Positions 21,978 to 37,799 of a DNA stretch of 64,000 nt are shown here, piece after piece. Position 1 is the first letter of the stretch; each line of letters opens with the position of its first letter. The translations under genes were made by a program, and so were the position numbers. Under the pieces are notes generated by a model, which did not search any database, was not told where the DNA came from, and worked only from the letters and a program-made list of their open reading frames with translations. Source of the DNA: Bretschneidera sinensis (taxonomy: Eukaryota > Streptophyta > Magnoliopsida > Brassicales > Akaniaceae); contig CM043698.1 in NCBI GenBank assembly GCA_023935145.1, forward strand, positions 16,433,001-16,497,000, written 5' to 3'.

Positions 21978-22445
21978 CCGCCCCAGACCCGTCCTTCTAC
22001 TAGATGGACGCCGTCTCCTGATGGTTGGATCAACATGAATTTTAATGCTCTGCGACTGCAGCTTGTTTGGCAAGAGACCATATATCGGTAATGTTATCAA
22101 TGCTTAGAGTGTCTCTGTCCCTTCCTCGGACCCATTGGTGGTTGAGACTGAAGCCCTTTTGTTTGCAATCAGTTGCTGCATTCAAGATGAGTTTTGAGTT
22201 CGTGATTTGGGAAGGAGACCCTCTGAATGTGATCAATGTCGTTTCTTGAGTGACTGAACCGGACTGGAAAATTGAGCTCTATGTTAATGAGATTAAGCTT
22301 TCTTTGCCTCCAATCCTTTCTTCCATGTGGCTTGCCCCCCTCTGTCTTTCCACCTCAAGTGGTTCTGGCCCTGTAAGAGATTGGTGTGCCCCGATTTGTT
22401 CGTGTCTTTTTAATGAAATTATGATGTTATTCAGCAAAAAAATAT
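21978..22445 (+). mobile_element. LINE 3' end with RNase-H remnant
   Basis: The plus strand shows PSPDGWINMNFNA, then across frameshifts ETEALLFAISCCIQDE, VIWEGDPLNVINVV and EPDWKIELYVNEIKLSLP, the C-terminal RNase H of plant LINEs. A non-coding tail ends in CAGCAAAAAAA at about 22437. It is truncated at the 5' end and frame-broken. The 300 bp before it (21675-21977) hold no recognisable gene. Confidence 0.65.
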
Positions 22446-22672
22446 ATCAATTGACACACATCAAGAATGGAAAGCGTCAACACCAATCAAGCACCTAAAC
22501 TACAAATTACATCAAAATAGACTTAAAACACAACACAAATTCCACCTACTTTACATTCCTTCATAATAGTAGTACATTAGAAAAAGGAAATATGTGTTTC
22601 TTAAATACATTAAGCCTCTTCAGTCTTCCTACACAAGATAATAAAATAAAACCTTTTTCTTTATTATAACAA
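22446..22672. other. 3' flank of gene B
   Basis: No gene. It is similar to the 3' flank of gene A (ACTACAAATTACATCA, and a TTCCTTCATAATAGTAG stretch) and probably holds the 3' UTR and poly-A region of gene B. Confidence 0.4.
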
Positions 22673-24434
22673 TTATAATTGAGATGGAATCTTGCACATG
22701 CCATCACGAGGAGAAAGATCTGACCGTTGAGCTAAATCCATGGCCACATAAAAAAGCTCCTTGAAGAGATGCATGTGATCAGCCTCAAGGCAAATTACCA
22801 ATGACAAACTCCCATCAATTCTTGGGTTTGGTAATATGATACTCAATCCTTCCATATACATGATTGCCATCCCCCCATGTATGGGTTGACCCCATCCAAA
22901 ATCCGCATTACATATATGAAACTTCATCCAATCGACAACATTAAGATTTGGGCATCCATAAATTTGATTTCCTTGTTTTGGCACTAAAAACTCTAAATTA
23001 GAATGCATTTCTAAATAATCAATAGCTGATCTTAAATAATCGTTGTCCATCGCTTTTATTGCATTGTGAATTCTCTCCACGGTGCATGTTAAAGGTTCTG
23101 TTTCAAGATCACCGGAAAAAGCAATTGGCCTTATAGGGAAAATAACATTTCCAAAATAACCTTCCGGTAACGAAGGACATAATCTAAACCGTCCATTTAC
23201 ACCAATGTTTAACCTAGTTCGTTGATCATCCGCGAGGCCACGTGCCTTAGACGCACAACGCCATATGTGTGCTACTAGGATCTCGTAAGTGCTATAATTT
23301 GTTGTTGTGCTTTCAATCTTTTTGGCCTTGGCTTTTAGAGTGTTAAGCTGGTTAAGTGTGATATTAAGAGTGAGGGTAGAATTGGTTTTGGGACCTGATT
23401 GGGATTCTGGAGTTTTGTTAGGGTTATTCATGGAAGGGGGTGGGTCGTATTCCATGTGGTGAAATTTAGGGGAGGGTGAGAGTCGGGCTTGGAGAACGGT
23501 TCGATCGGTAAATGGTACTGTAGTGCCAAATGGGAAGCCCCGTGCCACGTTGGACAATGATTCGATGAAATGTGAAAGAGAAGCTCCGTCTCCCAATATG
23601 TGGTGCCAACCAATTCCAACACAGATTCCTCCACAGTTAAACAATGTTACCTTCCAATGTGTATAGTAATAAACGGATTAGTAGATAACAATATTGGAAA
23701 GAATACAAGACAATTAATATAAAGGAAAATTCTTGTCTAGACCTAGTGCAGGAAAGAAATTTGGACCAAGTCTTACAGATTGTGACACATGGCTCAATAG
23801 TATTAAATGAATGAGAGTTTGTTCAGTAGTTACTAATGAGCTTTCATATAGTTATTAGTAGAGTTTCTTCTTGTTCAAAATGAATTCTTGGATCTGGTCT
23901 GAACAAGAATTCCCCTGATATAAGACCATGTTCGTGACATCTAAAGTCTATTAATAACGACAATTCTAAGTTTTGTAAATGACTTTACTTTAATAAAAAA
24001 GAGAGGATAAATGGCTTTACCTGAATCAGAAGGAGAGGATAAGAAGAGATATGACTTGAATAATCAACTATTGGAACAAGTTTTCGTATCTCCAAACTTG
24101 GTGTAAAGTCACCCAAATCATTAATAGTAGAATCTGTTTCAGCCTCTACGTATAACACTCCTTCTGCTTTGCATTGTATTTCAATCCTTCCATTCTTATC
24201 CCTTCCAAGTCTGCCAGCAATAGGATAAAATGGCACGAGAACGTTGCTTAGAGCCTCCTTAAATACTTGAGCTTCGAATAATTTGGTGCTATAACCATTG
24301 GGCTTATTGTAGAAATACACCATAGGCACGTGAGTCCATGCAAGCACGTGATCCACGTTAGAGATCCATAAGTGCTGTTTGGGTGTTTCTCTTGCTGGCC
24401 GTATAATGGTAGACTCCTTTACTTTAATCTTCAT
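22673..24434 (-). CDS. BAHD acyltransferase gene B (HCT-like), two exons
   Basis: Exon 1 is 24434-24021 (138 codons, donor CAG|GTAAAG) and exon 2 is 23650-22673 (acceptor AAG|GTAACA, stop TAA); the intron is 370 bp. The 463-residue product starts MKIKVKESTIIRPA and is close to gene A throughout. HHILGDG places the catalytic His at about 155; DFGWG is at about 388 (NADFGWGQP). Where HCT reads LVRGAHTY it reads LVPKQGNQIY. Near DFGWG it has KFHICNADFG where A has QLPLYDADFG, and the tail is extended (...SPRDGMCKIPSQL). These differences lie around the acceptor pocket, so A and B may use different acceptors. Upstream it shares the putative 5'UTR intron layout with A and C. No lesion was seen. 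Confidence 0.88.
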
Positions 24435-24444
24435 CTTATTAGTG

Positions 24445-26800
24445 CCTACAAAAATGATTACAACTGTTAAATAAAAACTAAGGTTGCAAATTAGCTGCTG
24501 ATGATCAGTTGGTGAAAGAAAGTTAACTGTTGAGAAGCTCTGGTTTTATTTAAGAAAGCAATGTGAAGAGGTTCTTATGCTTTAATTGTCGAGACTTGAG
24601 AGTGATTCCTCTGTTTTTGTTTCGTGGGTAACTAATGATAGTGAGAAGCCTTGACGATTTAACTGTGTTTAATGAAATTGTGACCCAGAAAAGTATTGTG
24701 GAGATGTTTTGTATTTCGGTTCGGTCTGAAGACTTTTTTTTGTTTGTATTATTTTTGAGCGATTTTTAAGGGAAAGAAAATTGACGATTTTTTTACCCGT
24801 TTTGTAGTTTATATATAAACTCGTTTGTTAAGGCTTAGAAGATAAATTGTTTAGACAACTTTTGTACTCTTCATTTATGATAGTGAATTTCTTTGCTCTT
24901 TCTGTGAACGTAGGCCTAACGAACTGAATCATGTATATCACTTGTCTTTTATTTTGTGTAGTTGTTTTGATTACTGTTTTATTATTTCTATTTTGTTATC
25001 TTTATCGACCTCCTTACAATAAGTAGAAAACAAAATAATTAAATGCTCAATGAGTTGGTGCTTACACTGAAATTTTTTCATTATTAAATACTTTATGCTT
25101 ATGCATAACAAAATGATTGTATATGCGCAATTCAATATGTAAATGAAAATACATATGCCCCTTTTATTATCATTCTTGTTTCCAATTTGATAAAGAGAGT
25201 GACTCTTTTATATAAATTGTGCTGTAAAACATATAATACACGTAAATTTTGATTATAAAATGGTTTTTACTAAATTCCAAGATTTAATGAGTTCAAATCT
25301 ATATGCAAAACAAATGTATTGTATGTTTTACAACAGATGAGTCAATCCCTTTAATAAAATACTCGAAAGGTCGATATTTTTTTTAATCTTAGCTTCTATG
25401 GAAACAAAACAGAGAAATATTGTCTCATTATTATAGGGATCCCTTTCGTCTTGCTGTTCTATATTCATTTTAGTTTTATACTTGCATCTTTTTTCTTAGA
25501 GAAGACTCTTCTACTATATACCATAACTAAAATAAAAATAAAAAAATCTCATTTTTAATGTATTATTAGTTATGGACAGGAGGGGCCTTTAAATCAATAA
25601 GCGAAGTTCAAAAGCCCTGTGGTGATGGCTCAGAACAAACAACCATAAGAAAATGGAAAAAGTAAACCTTTTCATTCCTCAATACAAACAATAAACAATC
25701 CTTGCATGGACACTTCTAACGATGATAAACACAAAGCCTAAACAGTCATTTAACATTAATACAGTTGAATTCTTTCCTATTGTAAGCAAAATGTTCAGGT
25801 GTTATACACAATTAGGGAAATGTTCAAACTCAAATATCTTATACGAAGAATTCGAAAATAATCACTAATCTTAAAAACTCGAGTCAAGAGGCATTTCTTT
25901 AACATAATTGAAAATAAGAGGTTTACAAAGTTTTACAAATTACATTTGTTTTTTTTTTTTTTTCATAAGAGGTTTATTGGGTGTTATGGGCTACACAATA
26001 AAAAATAATCCTTTACCCAATATTTTGTGTGTTTGAATATAAAAAAAAGAAATGACCTTTTTCATAACCATAAGCTTAACTTTTTGAAATAATTGATAGT
26101 CCAACTATTTCCTAACATGGAACCAAAATTGCAAGTCTTGGTTTCAAGTCTTGAAAAACATATTTTCATTAATATTTTACCCATACTGGAGTTTTTGTGC
26201 GACGCTTATTAATCTCTTTTAGGTTTGCACCATTTTCTTAAGCTTGGGTCTCAGCAAAACCCATTAATCATTCACGGCTTGTACTAACTTAAGTTTTTGG
26301 TACCACTAACTACCTAGTTTATCTCTCTAACAATATGCAGATTCAATCTTAGGTCTATATTGTGACAAAGTGATTTTACCTTTTTTAAAGGGAAAAAGTG
26401 ATTTTACCTGGCACCTAATCTAACAAGGTTTTCACAAAACCCTTTGATCTAACTAAAGACCTACTCTGTTATCTAAAAAAAAGTATAGATCTACTTGAGC
26501 TACAAGTCTCTGTCTGTATCTTACTCATATCCCTCTCTCTCAATCAAGCAGATCTTGATGCAGATCATCATTTACCAATATACCCATACTCTTTCTACTC
26601 TACTTGAGCTCCCCCTCTCTCAAGACCCATTTTTATATATTATTCTATTTTGTGTTACACAGACATTCTACTCTTGAGGAGAGAAAGTGTACATACCTTG
26701 ATCAGTTGGCGAAAACAGCAAATTTTCTTGTGGAAGATGAAGAGATCCTCAATTTTTTTCAAGGATAAGCTAGAATGGTAAAGAGCATCTGATACGAGCA
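24445..26800 (-). other. Putative 5'UTR exon and 2.25-kb intron of gene B
   Basis: Acceptor TTTTGTAG|GCACTAATAAG at 24446/24445 is 11 bases before the start codon, and donor GATCAAG|GTATGT at 26697/26696 ends a block conserved with gene A. Between them lie a LINE RNase-H scrap (24535-24690), AT-rich sequence without genes, and a T-run at about 25950-25970. The exon block runs to about 26800. As for gene A, this is inferred from conservation. Confidence 0.5.
24535..24690 (+). mobile_element. LINE RNase-H fragment shared with gene A unit
   Basis: TGAGAAGCTCTGGTTTTATT and the following 130 bases match 8108-8275 nearly base for base, including the CTTGAGAGTGATTCC stretch after the in-frame stop. 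It sits at the same distance upstream of the start codon as in gene A, apart from deletions. Confidence 0.7.
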
Positions 26801-27390
26801 TTGACTTACATGGAGAAGGAAACAATGTTATGTGACACAATCATTCACCAACTACCAATCAATTATATTTTAATTTTTTTTTTTCCCGAGAACTGCTAAT
26901 CGATATTTTAATAGACGACGCCAAAGATGATTTCTCTAAGAAAACTGGGCTGAAAAGTACTAATTATTCTAAATAAATAAAAAATGCTAAATCCACCTTA
27001 AAAAAAAGTATAGATCCACTTCTTTTCTTTTTTTTTTGTTTATTAACGAGAAAATGACAAAAAATAAATAAATAAGTAGAAAATAACCGCAGGGCAAATC
27101 TTTTTAGTTAACGTGGATTTAAGAGTTTCTTAAATAACAATTTTTTACTGATTTTAGGTTTCTTTTTATGATTTACAAAGAAAAAATGATAATCGATTAC
27201 CATAAAATATTACTCAATTAACATAAATGTGATAAAATATATTTTACTACGATTTTTTTTCTTTTCATTTTTTTCTCTTACTAAACATACTTAAAAAACT
27301 TTTAGTTTTGGGTTTAAAAAGATAAAAGAGAGAACGTGAACCCGTTGTAGAGGACAAAAGATGGAGAAAATGAAAATAATAAATAAAAAA
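26801..27390. other. AT-rich spacer
   Basis: No gene or RNA seen. Several A/T homopolymer runs, no long frame. Confidence 0.4.
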
Positions 27391-28585
27391 GATTTATTGC
27401 ACTGTAAAGATTCTCAGATTATTAATTCATTGCGCTTAACTCTATAAACTATCAATTTGGTATCTTGACTCATTTAATTATAACTTAGTTGCAATTGACT
27501 CATTCTACCCATTTTCCGATCAATATACTAACGAAAACAAAAAAAAAAAAAATCAAAATGGCATCACATGCCACTCACATGAAAAAGACTTATTCCCAAA
27601 ATTTAACATGTCAAATCTAAAGCTGGCAATCGCAAGAATCTTTGAAGTGATGAGGAAGCACATGCGTCGATCTATAGAAGGGAACTACTCTTTCGTCGAA
27701 ACTTTTGAGCCTTTTTCTATCTATTGATTCTTGTTGCGCTGTGATCTAAGAAAATTGAAGAAGAAGTCTACCAGATCAAAAAATTGAAGGCTAGTTGATG
27801 ATAATTGTGTCAATAAATTAAAACCCAGATTGTGAATCGAAATCATAACTGATCTCGAAATTGTGTTTTATTTATGTAATTAACAAATTAAATTTGTTTT
27901 GATTTGTTATTTGTTGCACATATAGTTTTATTTTTGGGTTCGATTGATTTGTAGCTTTGAATATATATTACGCCAACAAATTGCACTTAAATTTGATTGG
28001 TTATTTTGGCCATTGTTATATGCCTCATCTTTGTAGTTTTGGCTGTACCTGGGGCAGAGGATTGCAAACAATCTTGCAATACATAGGAAGCATTATGTGT
28101 ACTTAATTGCCACTGGGTTGTGCTGATCAGCGTAAGAAATGTGGTGCATCAAGTCCAAACATCATCAGATGAGGCTGCAAGACAGAAAATGAAGCAACTG
28201 AACCAGTAAAGCAAGGACTACAAATATGAAGCTGGCCTAAAAGTCAATGAAGCTAAAAAAGCTCCAATCCAATAAAGAATTACTAAATTTTTGTTTTGGT
28301 CTACAATGAAAATAAAGTTATAAAACTATTTTCTTTGGATAAAATAAAAAAGAATTGCTTACGAGTGAAATACAAATTTTGAGAATAAATCTTTTTAATG
28401 TGAAAGGCATGTGATGCCCTTTTAGTAATTTTTTTTTTTGTTTCCCTTGAGTATATTAACCAAAAAATTGATATAAAAAATCGATTACAACTGAGTCATA
28501 GTTAAAGGAGTTAAGACATCAAATTAATATTTTAAAGAGTTGAGTGCAAACGGTTAATACTTAGCATATACAATACAATAAACTC
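27391..28585. mobile_element. Non-autonomous element with about 230-bp terminal inverted repeats (Mutator-like)
   Basis: The first 230 bases (27391-27625) match the reverse complement of the last 235 (28350-28585). Shared landmarks, in order from the tip, are TTTATTG, CTCTNTAAA, CTNAGTTG, AATATACT, a long A-run, and GGCATCACATGCC. Such long repeats with a non-coding core fit a Mutator-like MITE or Pack-MULE. TAAATAAAA stands at both outer ends and may be the 9-bp target duplication, but it is low-complexity. The core (27630-28350) has no long frame; I could not recognise a captured gene. Confidence 0.75.
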
Positions 28586-29141
28586 TAAATAAAAGCAACA
28601 TTTCTCTTTTAATTTCCTTTTGGGTATGGTCTTCATAATGTGCTTTATTACTATCCATCGATTTCATTTTTCTTGACATTGGGTCGTAAACTGGATCTCC
28701 AACTTTAAGTCCAAACTGGAGAGGATCTAAACCTCCAATTTACTCTCTAATGTATTAAAGTACCACCAAGTTACGATTCCTTCGCTACATCCAAAAGGAT
28801 AGTAATCAGGCTCATATTTTGTTAGTGATGAATTGTCATAACAGAGAATGTTTATACCCAAATAAAAGATTGTAAATTACATAATTAACTTACACCACTG
28901 AAAATATACTTAAAAGTTAAAAACAATACGTGGTTTGAGCATAATATAATTGATAACTAGGTCTCTTTTTAAAAAAGAGATCTTAAATTCAAATCATCCC
29001 CATGAATTTTATTAAAAAAAGCTTAAAAATAATACTGACTTCAACTACAATTCCTCATTATAATATTCCTTCATATGTAATAACACATTAGAAAAGCGAA
29101 GAAAAAAAATATACTTCTAAAATAATTTAAGCCAGTTGAGT
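28586..29141. other. Spacer and 3' flank of pseudogene C
   Basis: No gene seen. From about 28955 the sequence is related to the 3' flanks of genes A and B. Confidence 0.4.
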
Positions 29142-32316
<3,175 letters not shown>

Positions 32317-33250
32317 CTTATAGTACTGCGTGCCTACAAAATCGATTGCAACTATGCATTTAAAATCATTGTTGCAAATCGATTGCTGATGATCAGGTGG
32401 TGAAACAAATTGAAGTTTTACGAATGATTGTACCTTTTGATCCATAATATCTATGGCAATGATAATATTTATAAATGCCTTTATGCAATAAAACTCATAT
32501 TAAAAGTAATGAAAATAAGCATCATGATGAGATCATGTTTATAATATGTATTTTCTTAAATTTTATTATTAAATGTTCTAAATTATAAGATCACTAAGAA
32601 TTACATTAATGAATCTGAATAGATTAATACATATTATATTTCTCAAGGATTTTAGAGTGATTGATTTCATTATCAGTAGTGTATGAGACACTAAAATAAA
32701 TAATTAATGTAGGTGATTGTTAAAGAATAAGTACACCAAACTGACTCGACTTAAATAATTCGTAATAGACATTTTACTAAGTGTTAATATGAGTTATTAT
32801 GTCGTAATTGTGCAAGTGATCCTTAGACTTAAGGCACCATGGATACCTTGTGTATAAGTCGTCATACTTTGATGCTACTTAAATGCGGTTCTAATTTTGG
32901 GCCTCATAAATATAGTAATTAGGTATGACTACTAATACATGGAGGCATGTGAGTATACAATAGAGGATCATCATTCTCACCAAAAAAAATGATGAATGTT
33001 TTATGTGATTTGATTAAGCCATAACTTAGAAATTTTTTAGCTAAGGTAAGGTGAAAATTATAAAAAAGTTTCTAATTTCACCATTTAAGTTATAGAATTG
33101 AGATCATGATACATGTGATTAAATAATTAAGGTTTGACAGTAATTCCATACCATATGTTTAATTAAAGGTCTTACATGATGAAATGATTAAATTGTATAG
33201 TAACTAACAACAGAAATGTTCACATTAAATTCATATTGTCTGAGTAATTA
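32317..33250. other. Non-coding upstream part of pseudogene C unit
   Basis: It contains the conserved acceptor TTTTGTAG|GCACGCAG at 32334/32333. From about 32600 the sequence becomes a dispersed repeat with no ORF (AAGTGATCCTTAGACTTAAG near 32815), of a style common in plant LTR-element flanks. I cannot classify it. Confidence 0.35.
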
Positions 33251-33568
33251 TAATATACTGTGTCACTCATAATTTGTAGAATCCTTGAGAATTAATTGTA
33301 ATTAATTAATTCAAACTAATTAGGAGAAGTTCTAATTATTTGGACAAGTTTCAATTGATGTGTAATAATTACTATTTATTGTCATCTCAATATTAAACCT
33401 AAATGGTCACACACAATTGGAAAATTGTAAGAAGATGAAAATTAAAAGGCCAATGAAGAGATTTTTAAGAATTAAATTAAACCAGAAGTCTAATTATAAT
33501 TCTAGAAATATTAGAGCTTTTAGGGGTAAAGGTTCTATATAAATAATGGTTCTATTTGATAAAAACCT
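33250..33568. repeat. Dispersed repeat, copy interrupted by MITE
   Basis: GAGAATTAATTGTAATTAAT and the following 300 bp align with 37320-37590 (for example TCTAATTA(A)TTGGA, CACACAAT, GAATTAAATTAAACCA). The alignment resumes after the MITE at 34922-35070 against 37600-37700 (ATTGGAGAT near 35010 and 37668). The two copies frame the Tourist-like insertion. Confidence 0.55.
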
Positions 33569-33571
33569 TAA

Positions 33572-34918
33572 GGGCTTGTTTAGTTTGTGGGATTAAGTTG
33601 AGATTAAACTATTTTAATCCCACATGAATAGTTATCCTATATTTGGTTAGAGAGATTTACTATTCACGTGAGATTAAGGTAGGATCAAATTAATCCTAAT
33701 CCCACTTTGTTTGTCCCACCATCCCACATTTTTTGTCCCACATTTCCCCCGGGATAAAATCTATCCCACCTATGTGTGACTAAATTTTTTTTTTTGCACT
33801 TTTTACCCATAAACAATAATAACTATTATAATAATTATAATGTTATTAAAAATATTTTTTTCTTATAATAATAATGGTTATTATTATTATTATTATTCAT
33901 ATGATAATAATATAATTATTATTCATATAATAATAATAATTACTGTTATTATAATAATTATAATAAATAAAATAATAATGATAATGCTTATTATTATTAT
34001 CATCATCATAATTTGTAATAATTCTGATAATAATAATATTTTTATAATGTTATTATTAATTATTATCATAATATTATAATCATATTTATAATAATAATAT
34101 TGTAATAATAATAATAATAACCATAATTATAATAATACAGATAATAAAATTATTTTTTAAAATTATAATAATGATAATAATTATTATTATTTATTACAAT
34201 TATAGTTATTATAACTATAGTTATGGTAATAATAATTATAATTATAAAAAATATTATTATGGTAATTATAATAATTATGATGATAAAAATAATAATTATA
34301 ATAATAAGTATTATTATAATGATAATAATATAATTTTTAATGATGATAATTATAATAATAATGATAATAATTATCATTATCATAATTATAATAAAACTGA
34401 TAATAATATTATTCTTATAATTATAATAATATTATAATGACAATGACAATAATAATTACACTATTTATAATTATATTAATGATAATAATATTATTAATAT
34501 TAATAATAATTATGATAATAATAATGATGCTTATAATAATAATAATAATAATAATAATAATTATGATTATTAATTAAAATGGTTATTGTTCTTGTAATTA
34601 TAATTATGAAAACATTATTATAGTAATTATTATAATTATGATGATAAAAATAATAATTTAATAATAACTATTATTTATTATTATTATTATAATGGTAATA
34701 ATTAAATTTGAATGTTTGTGAATAAATTAGATACTCTTAAGATTTATAAATAATATTAGAGTATTTTAGAACTTAAACTTATTATCTCACTTTAATTCAA
34801 ATCCTACGGAACCCAAATAAGATTAAGTTATTACTTTTTAAATAACATTTATCCTATTCATTTTAATCATAACCATATCTCACTATAATCATGTCTGTTC
34901 CGTGAACCAAACGAACTC
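33572..34918. mobile_element. Tourist/Harbinger-like MITE with expanded microsatellite core
   Basis: The left end GGGCTTGTTTAGTTTGTGGG and the right end, inverted, GAGTTCGTTTGGTTCACGG share 12 of 19 bases and have the TTYGTTTGGTTC character of Tourist elements. A TAA trinucleotide flanks both ends (33569-33571, 34919-34921), the expected 3-bp target duplication. Subterminal regions are unique sequence; the middle is the AAT-type array listed separately. Confidence 0.65.
33808..34702. repeat. Degenerate (AAT/ATT)n microsatellite, about 0.9 kb
   Basis: Nearly pure A/T with period-3 runs of TAA, AAT, ATT and TTA that switch strand sense repeatedly, interrupted by single C or G bases. Because sense and antisense runs alternate, many hairpins are possible. 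Apparent ORFs here are poly-Ile/Asn/Tyr artefacts. Confidence 0.95.
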
Positions 34919-35099
34919 TAACAATCATTATTAGAAATTAATATCAGATCTTAAACTCTTAACACAAGCCAAAGAGAGTTAGCCCTTTTGTTTTTTTGCC
35001 ACATCTAATTGGAGATTTCTACTTCGTGTTGCTCGTGTGTCGGAAACTTGAACAGTCAGTGAACCTAATTCAAGATGATTTCTCTTTCTATTATATTTC

Positions 35100-35700
35100 A
35101 TAGAGAATTTTTTGTGCTAAATTTATCGGCATGAATTTTTTTTTGAGTTTTCGCTGAATTTCTGTGCCGATACACTTACTACTCTCTTACTTTAAGCTAG
35201 AGGTCTCTCTTTATATCTTTTCTTGACTTCACGCGGTGCAAGGGCACCGGATTAAACTCAGTTATTGAGGGGAGAAAGAAAGAGATCTTTTTTTATTAAG
35301 GGTTGGAATGAACTTGGTGCACTTGCACTGCTTAAAGCCAAGAATTTCACCTATACTCGAACTCACCGCTTCCTCTCTCTCTAAGACCCATTTTATGTTA
35401 TAGATGTGGGTGAGAAAAGAGTACTTGATAAAGAAAACTAGAACTTCACCTATACTCTACTTGAACTCTCCTCTTCCTCTCTCCAAGACACATTTTATGT
35501 TATAGATGTGGGTGAGAAAAGAGTAAACATTCTAGGAAGTGTGAACTTCACATACCTTGATCGATTAGTTGTGGCAAACAACAAATTTTCTGGCGGAAGA
35601 GGAAGAAATTTCAGATTTTCTGACCTAAGAAGTCTGTTCTCCCGGAAGAGGAAGAAGCTTCAGATTTTCTGGCAGTAGATCTAGAAAGTGTACTAACTAC
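35100..35700 (-). other. Conserved upstream block of pseudogene C
   Basis: The minus strand ends with a donor, GATCAAG|GTATGTG (35556/35555), following CAAATTTTCTGGCGGAAGA-like sequence that is also found at 9970-10000 and 26715-26745. A 75-bp segment (ATTTTATGTTATAGATGTGG...) is repeated at about 35389 and 35491. It corresponds to the putative 5'UTR exon of genes A and B. Confidence 0.45.
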
Positions 35701-36732
35701 TACTATTTATGGGTGCTAGCAATCAATGGAAGGTATGGCTGAATCTGAAACTCATAAATTAAGTGGTCCAGTATGGTTTTGACATTACTGAAGCTAGGTC
35801 CAATAATTTGTAAAAGCAATAACGAGTGATAGTTGTTTTTGGAGAAATATTTTTTCAACTTGTGTGAATGAAATATATGAGACATATGTTTCATCTTATC
35901 GGTAAATATAAAAAAAAAATTATTAAATAAAAATAAAAAAATATTTTTTTTAATAATGAGATGGAATTTTGTGCTATGTATTTTTTATAAACTTGAATTA
36001 AAAAAACCCTTTCCAAATTTAGAGTTGAGTTGATGTTTGAGATTGTATTAGACACACGCAAGAAAACATTTTTTAGAGACAACTTTTATTTCCTAAATTT
36101 AGAAAACAAATTGAAATTAAACAAAAACAAATTTTTTAGAATAGTAGTAAAACCATTGTGGTTCTTGGTGTTTTGGGAACGCTTTCATTCACATCAACTC
36201 TCAACTTTGTAATCGATTCTTACAAATATGTAGATTATTTGTATCATTTATTATTTTTTTATTCTATTAAAAGTGACTAATATCGTTGAATAGTGGGTTT
36301 ATAGATAGGTAATTGTGATTGTACTTTAATTTGCATCATGATCAAATTATTGTATATCATTAATCTTTTATATAGCATCGATTCAATAAAGACATATATA
36401 AAATAATAAATAATAAAAATAATTCTAATTAAATTATAAAATAAAAAATATTCATAAAATAATATAAATTAAATTATAATATATATGTGTGAGAAAGAAT
36501 TTGAATAAAAAAGAGAAGATATTATTGATGATTTGAAATCACCAAAGTATAAAAATAACCTAAAAAATATCCTGAATTTAAGATAAAAATTTAAACATTA
36601 AAAAAATGCAAACAAAAGACAAAGTACTTAAAACTACCAAGACAAAAAAGCGAACACGTTTCAGCCAAACGAACCAACGTACCAAACTTTTCAACATATC
36701 AGTTTCAAAAATACTTAGTCGAGATAAAAATA

Positions 36733-36850
36733 TTAGCTCGAAACTTTTTCGATAATTTTAGAGAATTTCATTGATAATTATAAACGTAAGATCCAAAAAA
36801 TGTTATTACTAATGAAGTTCTCTAAAATTACCAGTGGAGTTTCAAACAGA
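36733..36850. repeat. Imperfect hairpin, about 39-bp arms
   Basis: GAAACTTTTTCGATAATTTT at 36740 and onward pairs with the complement of ...AAAATTACCAGTGGAGTTTC ending at 36843, with TTTTAGAGAA(T/C)TTCATT exact in both arms and a 26-bp loop. It may be a small MITE. Confidence 0.6.
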
Positions 36851-36949
36851 TCTAAAACCAATGTTTTAGACCCGATTTAGTCAAGTATTCCATTATCAGT
36901 CTAGACACAATTGCTTGTTGCAGTTTGTAAAGTTTTGTAAACCTTGCTA

Positions 36950-37148
36950 CTATAGTTTCTTGCGGATCACGGTGCTCTCCATTTAAGAATTGAAATGTAG
37001 GTCAAGTTTATAGTGAGATTAAATGTCACACTGATAAATTTGAATTTGAATATTCTTCATTTGATAATATGGCATTCAAATCTCACCATAAACTTGACTC
37101 CATTTTAATTTTCAAATGGAGAGGATCATGATCCTTTGCAGTAAAGAT
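36950..37148. mobile_element. Foldback MITE, about 70-bp arms
   Basis: Left arm about 36950-37020 (GGATCACGGTGCTCTCCATT ... TCAAGTTTATAGTGAGATT) pairs with right arm 37077-37148 (AATCTCACCATAAACTTGA ... AATGGAGAGGATCATGATCC). The central 55 bp are unpaired. The surrounding 35700-37300 has no gene; frames at 35703-36212 lack any recognisable domain. Confidence 0.65.
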
Positions 37149-37309
37149 AAATACAAGAGCAAAGACTTACCTATTGGTTCAATTTAGGTGTTTTACCTTT
37201 AAATAAATATTAATAAAAGAAGTGTCAAATGTGATAGTTTAACCCTTCTAAATTATAGTTCGTTTAGTCTACATTAATTAGTTTTTAATTCTTATTACAA
37301 GAGAATTAA

Positions 37310-37745
37310 AGGGAATTTTAATTATAAAATCTGAGAATTAATTGTAATAAATTAATTCTTATTGCGAGAGAATTAAAAGAAATTTTAATTTGAACTAATT
37401 AGAAGGAGTTCTAATTAATTGGAGGGATTCCAATTGATGCATAATAGTTACGACCTAGTATCGGCGTAATATTGAACCTAAAGAGTCGCACACAATAGTG
37501 CAATTGTAAGAATATAAAAAACTAAGGGGATCAGTGAAGAGATTTATGAGAATTAAATTAAACCACGAGGTTTAATTGCAATTCTAAAAAACTTATAGTC
37601 TCTCCACAAGTCACAAAAACCAAAAATTTCTAAGGAGCTAGCACTCTTGATTTTTAGTCACATTAATTGGAGATCTTTACTTTGCATTACTCGTATGGAT
37701 ATACTGAGAGATCGGACACTTGACCGGCTCATAAACCCAATTCAA
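37310..37745. repeat. Dispersed repeat, second copy
   Basis: Partner of 33250-33568 plus 34922-35090 and lacking the Tourist-like insertion, so it serves as an approximate empty-site reference. Confidence 0.5.
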
Positions 37746-37799
37746 AGTTTCAACAAATCTTCAATGATCACAAACAACAATAACATCAACATCAGATGC

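Noticed and set aside
33840..34437. Long frames of Ile, Asn and Tyr on both strands
   Set aside because: They are translations of the AAT/ATT microsatellite and have no protein character.
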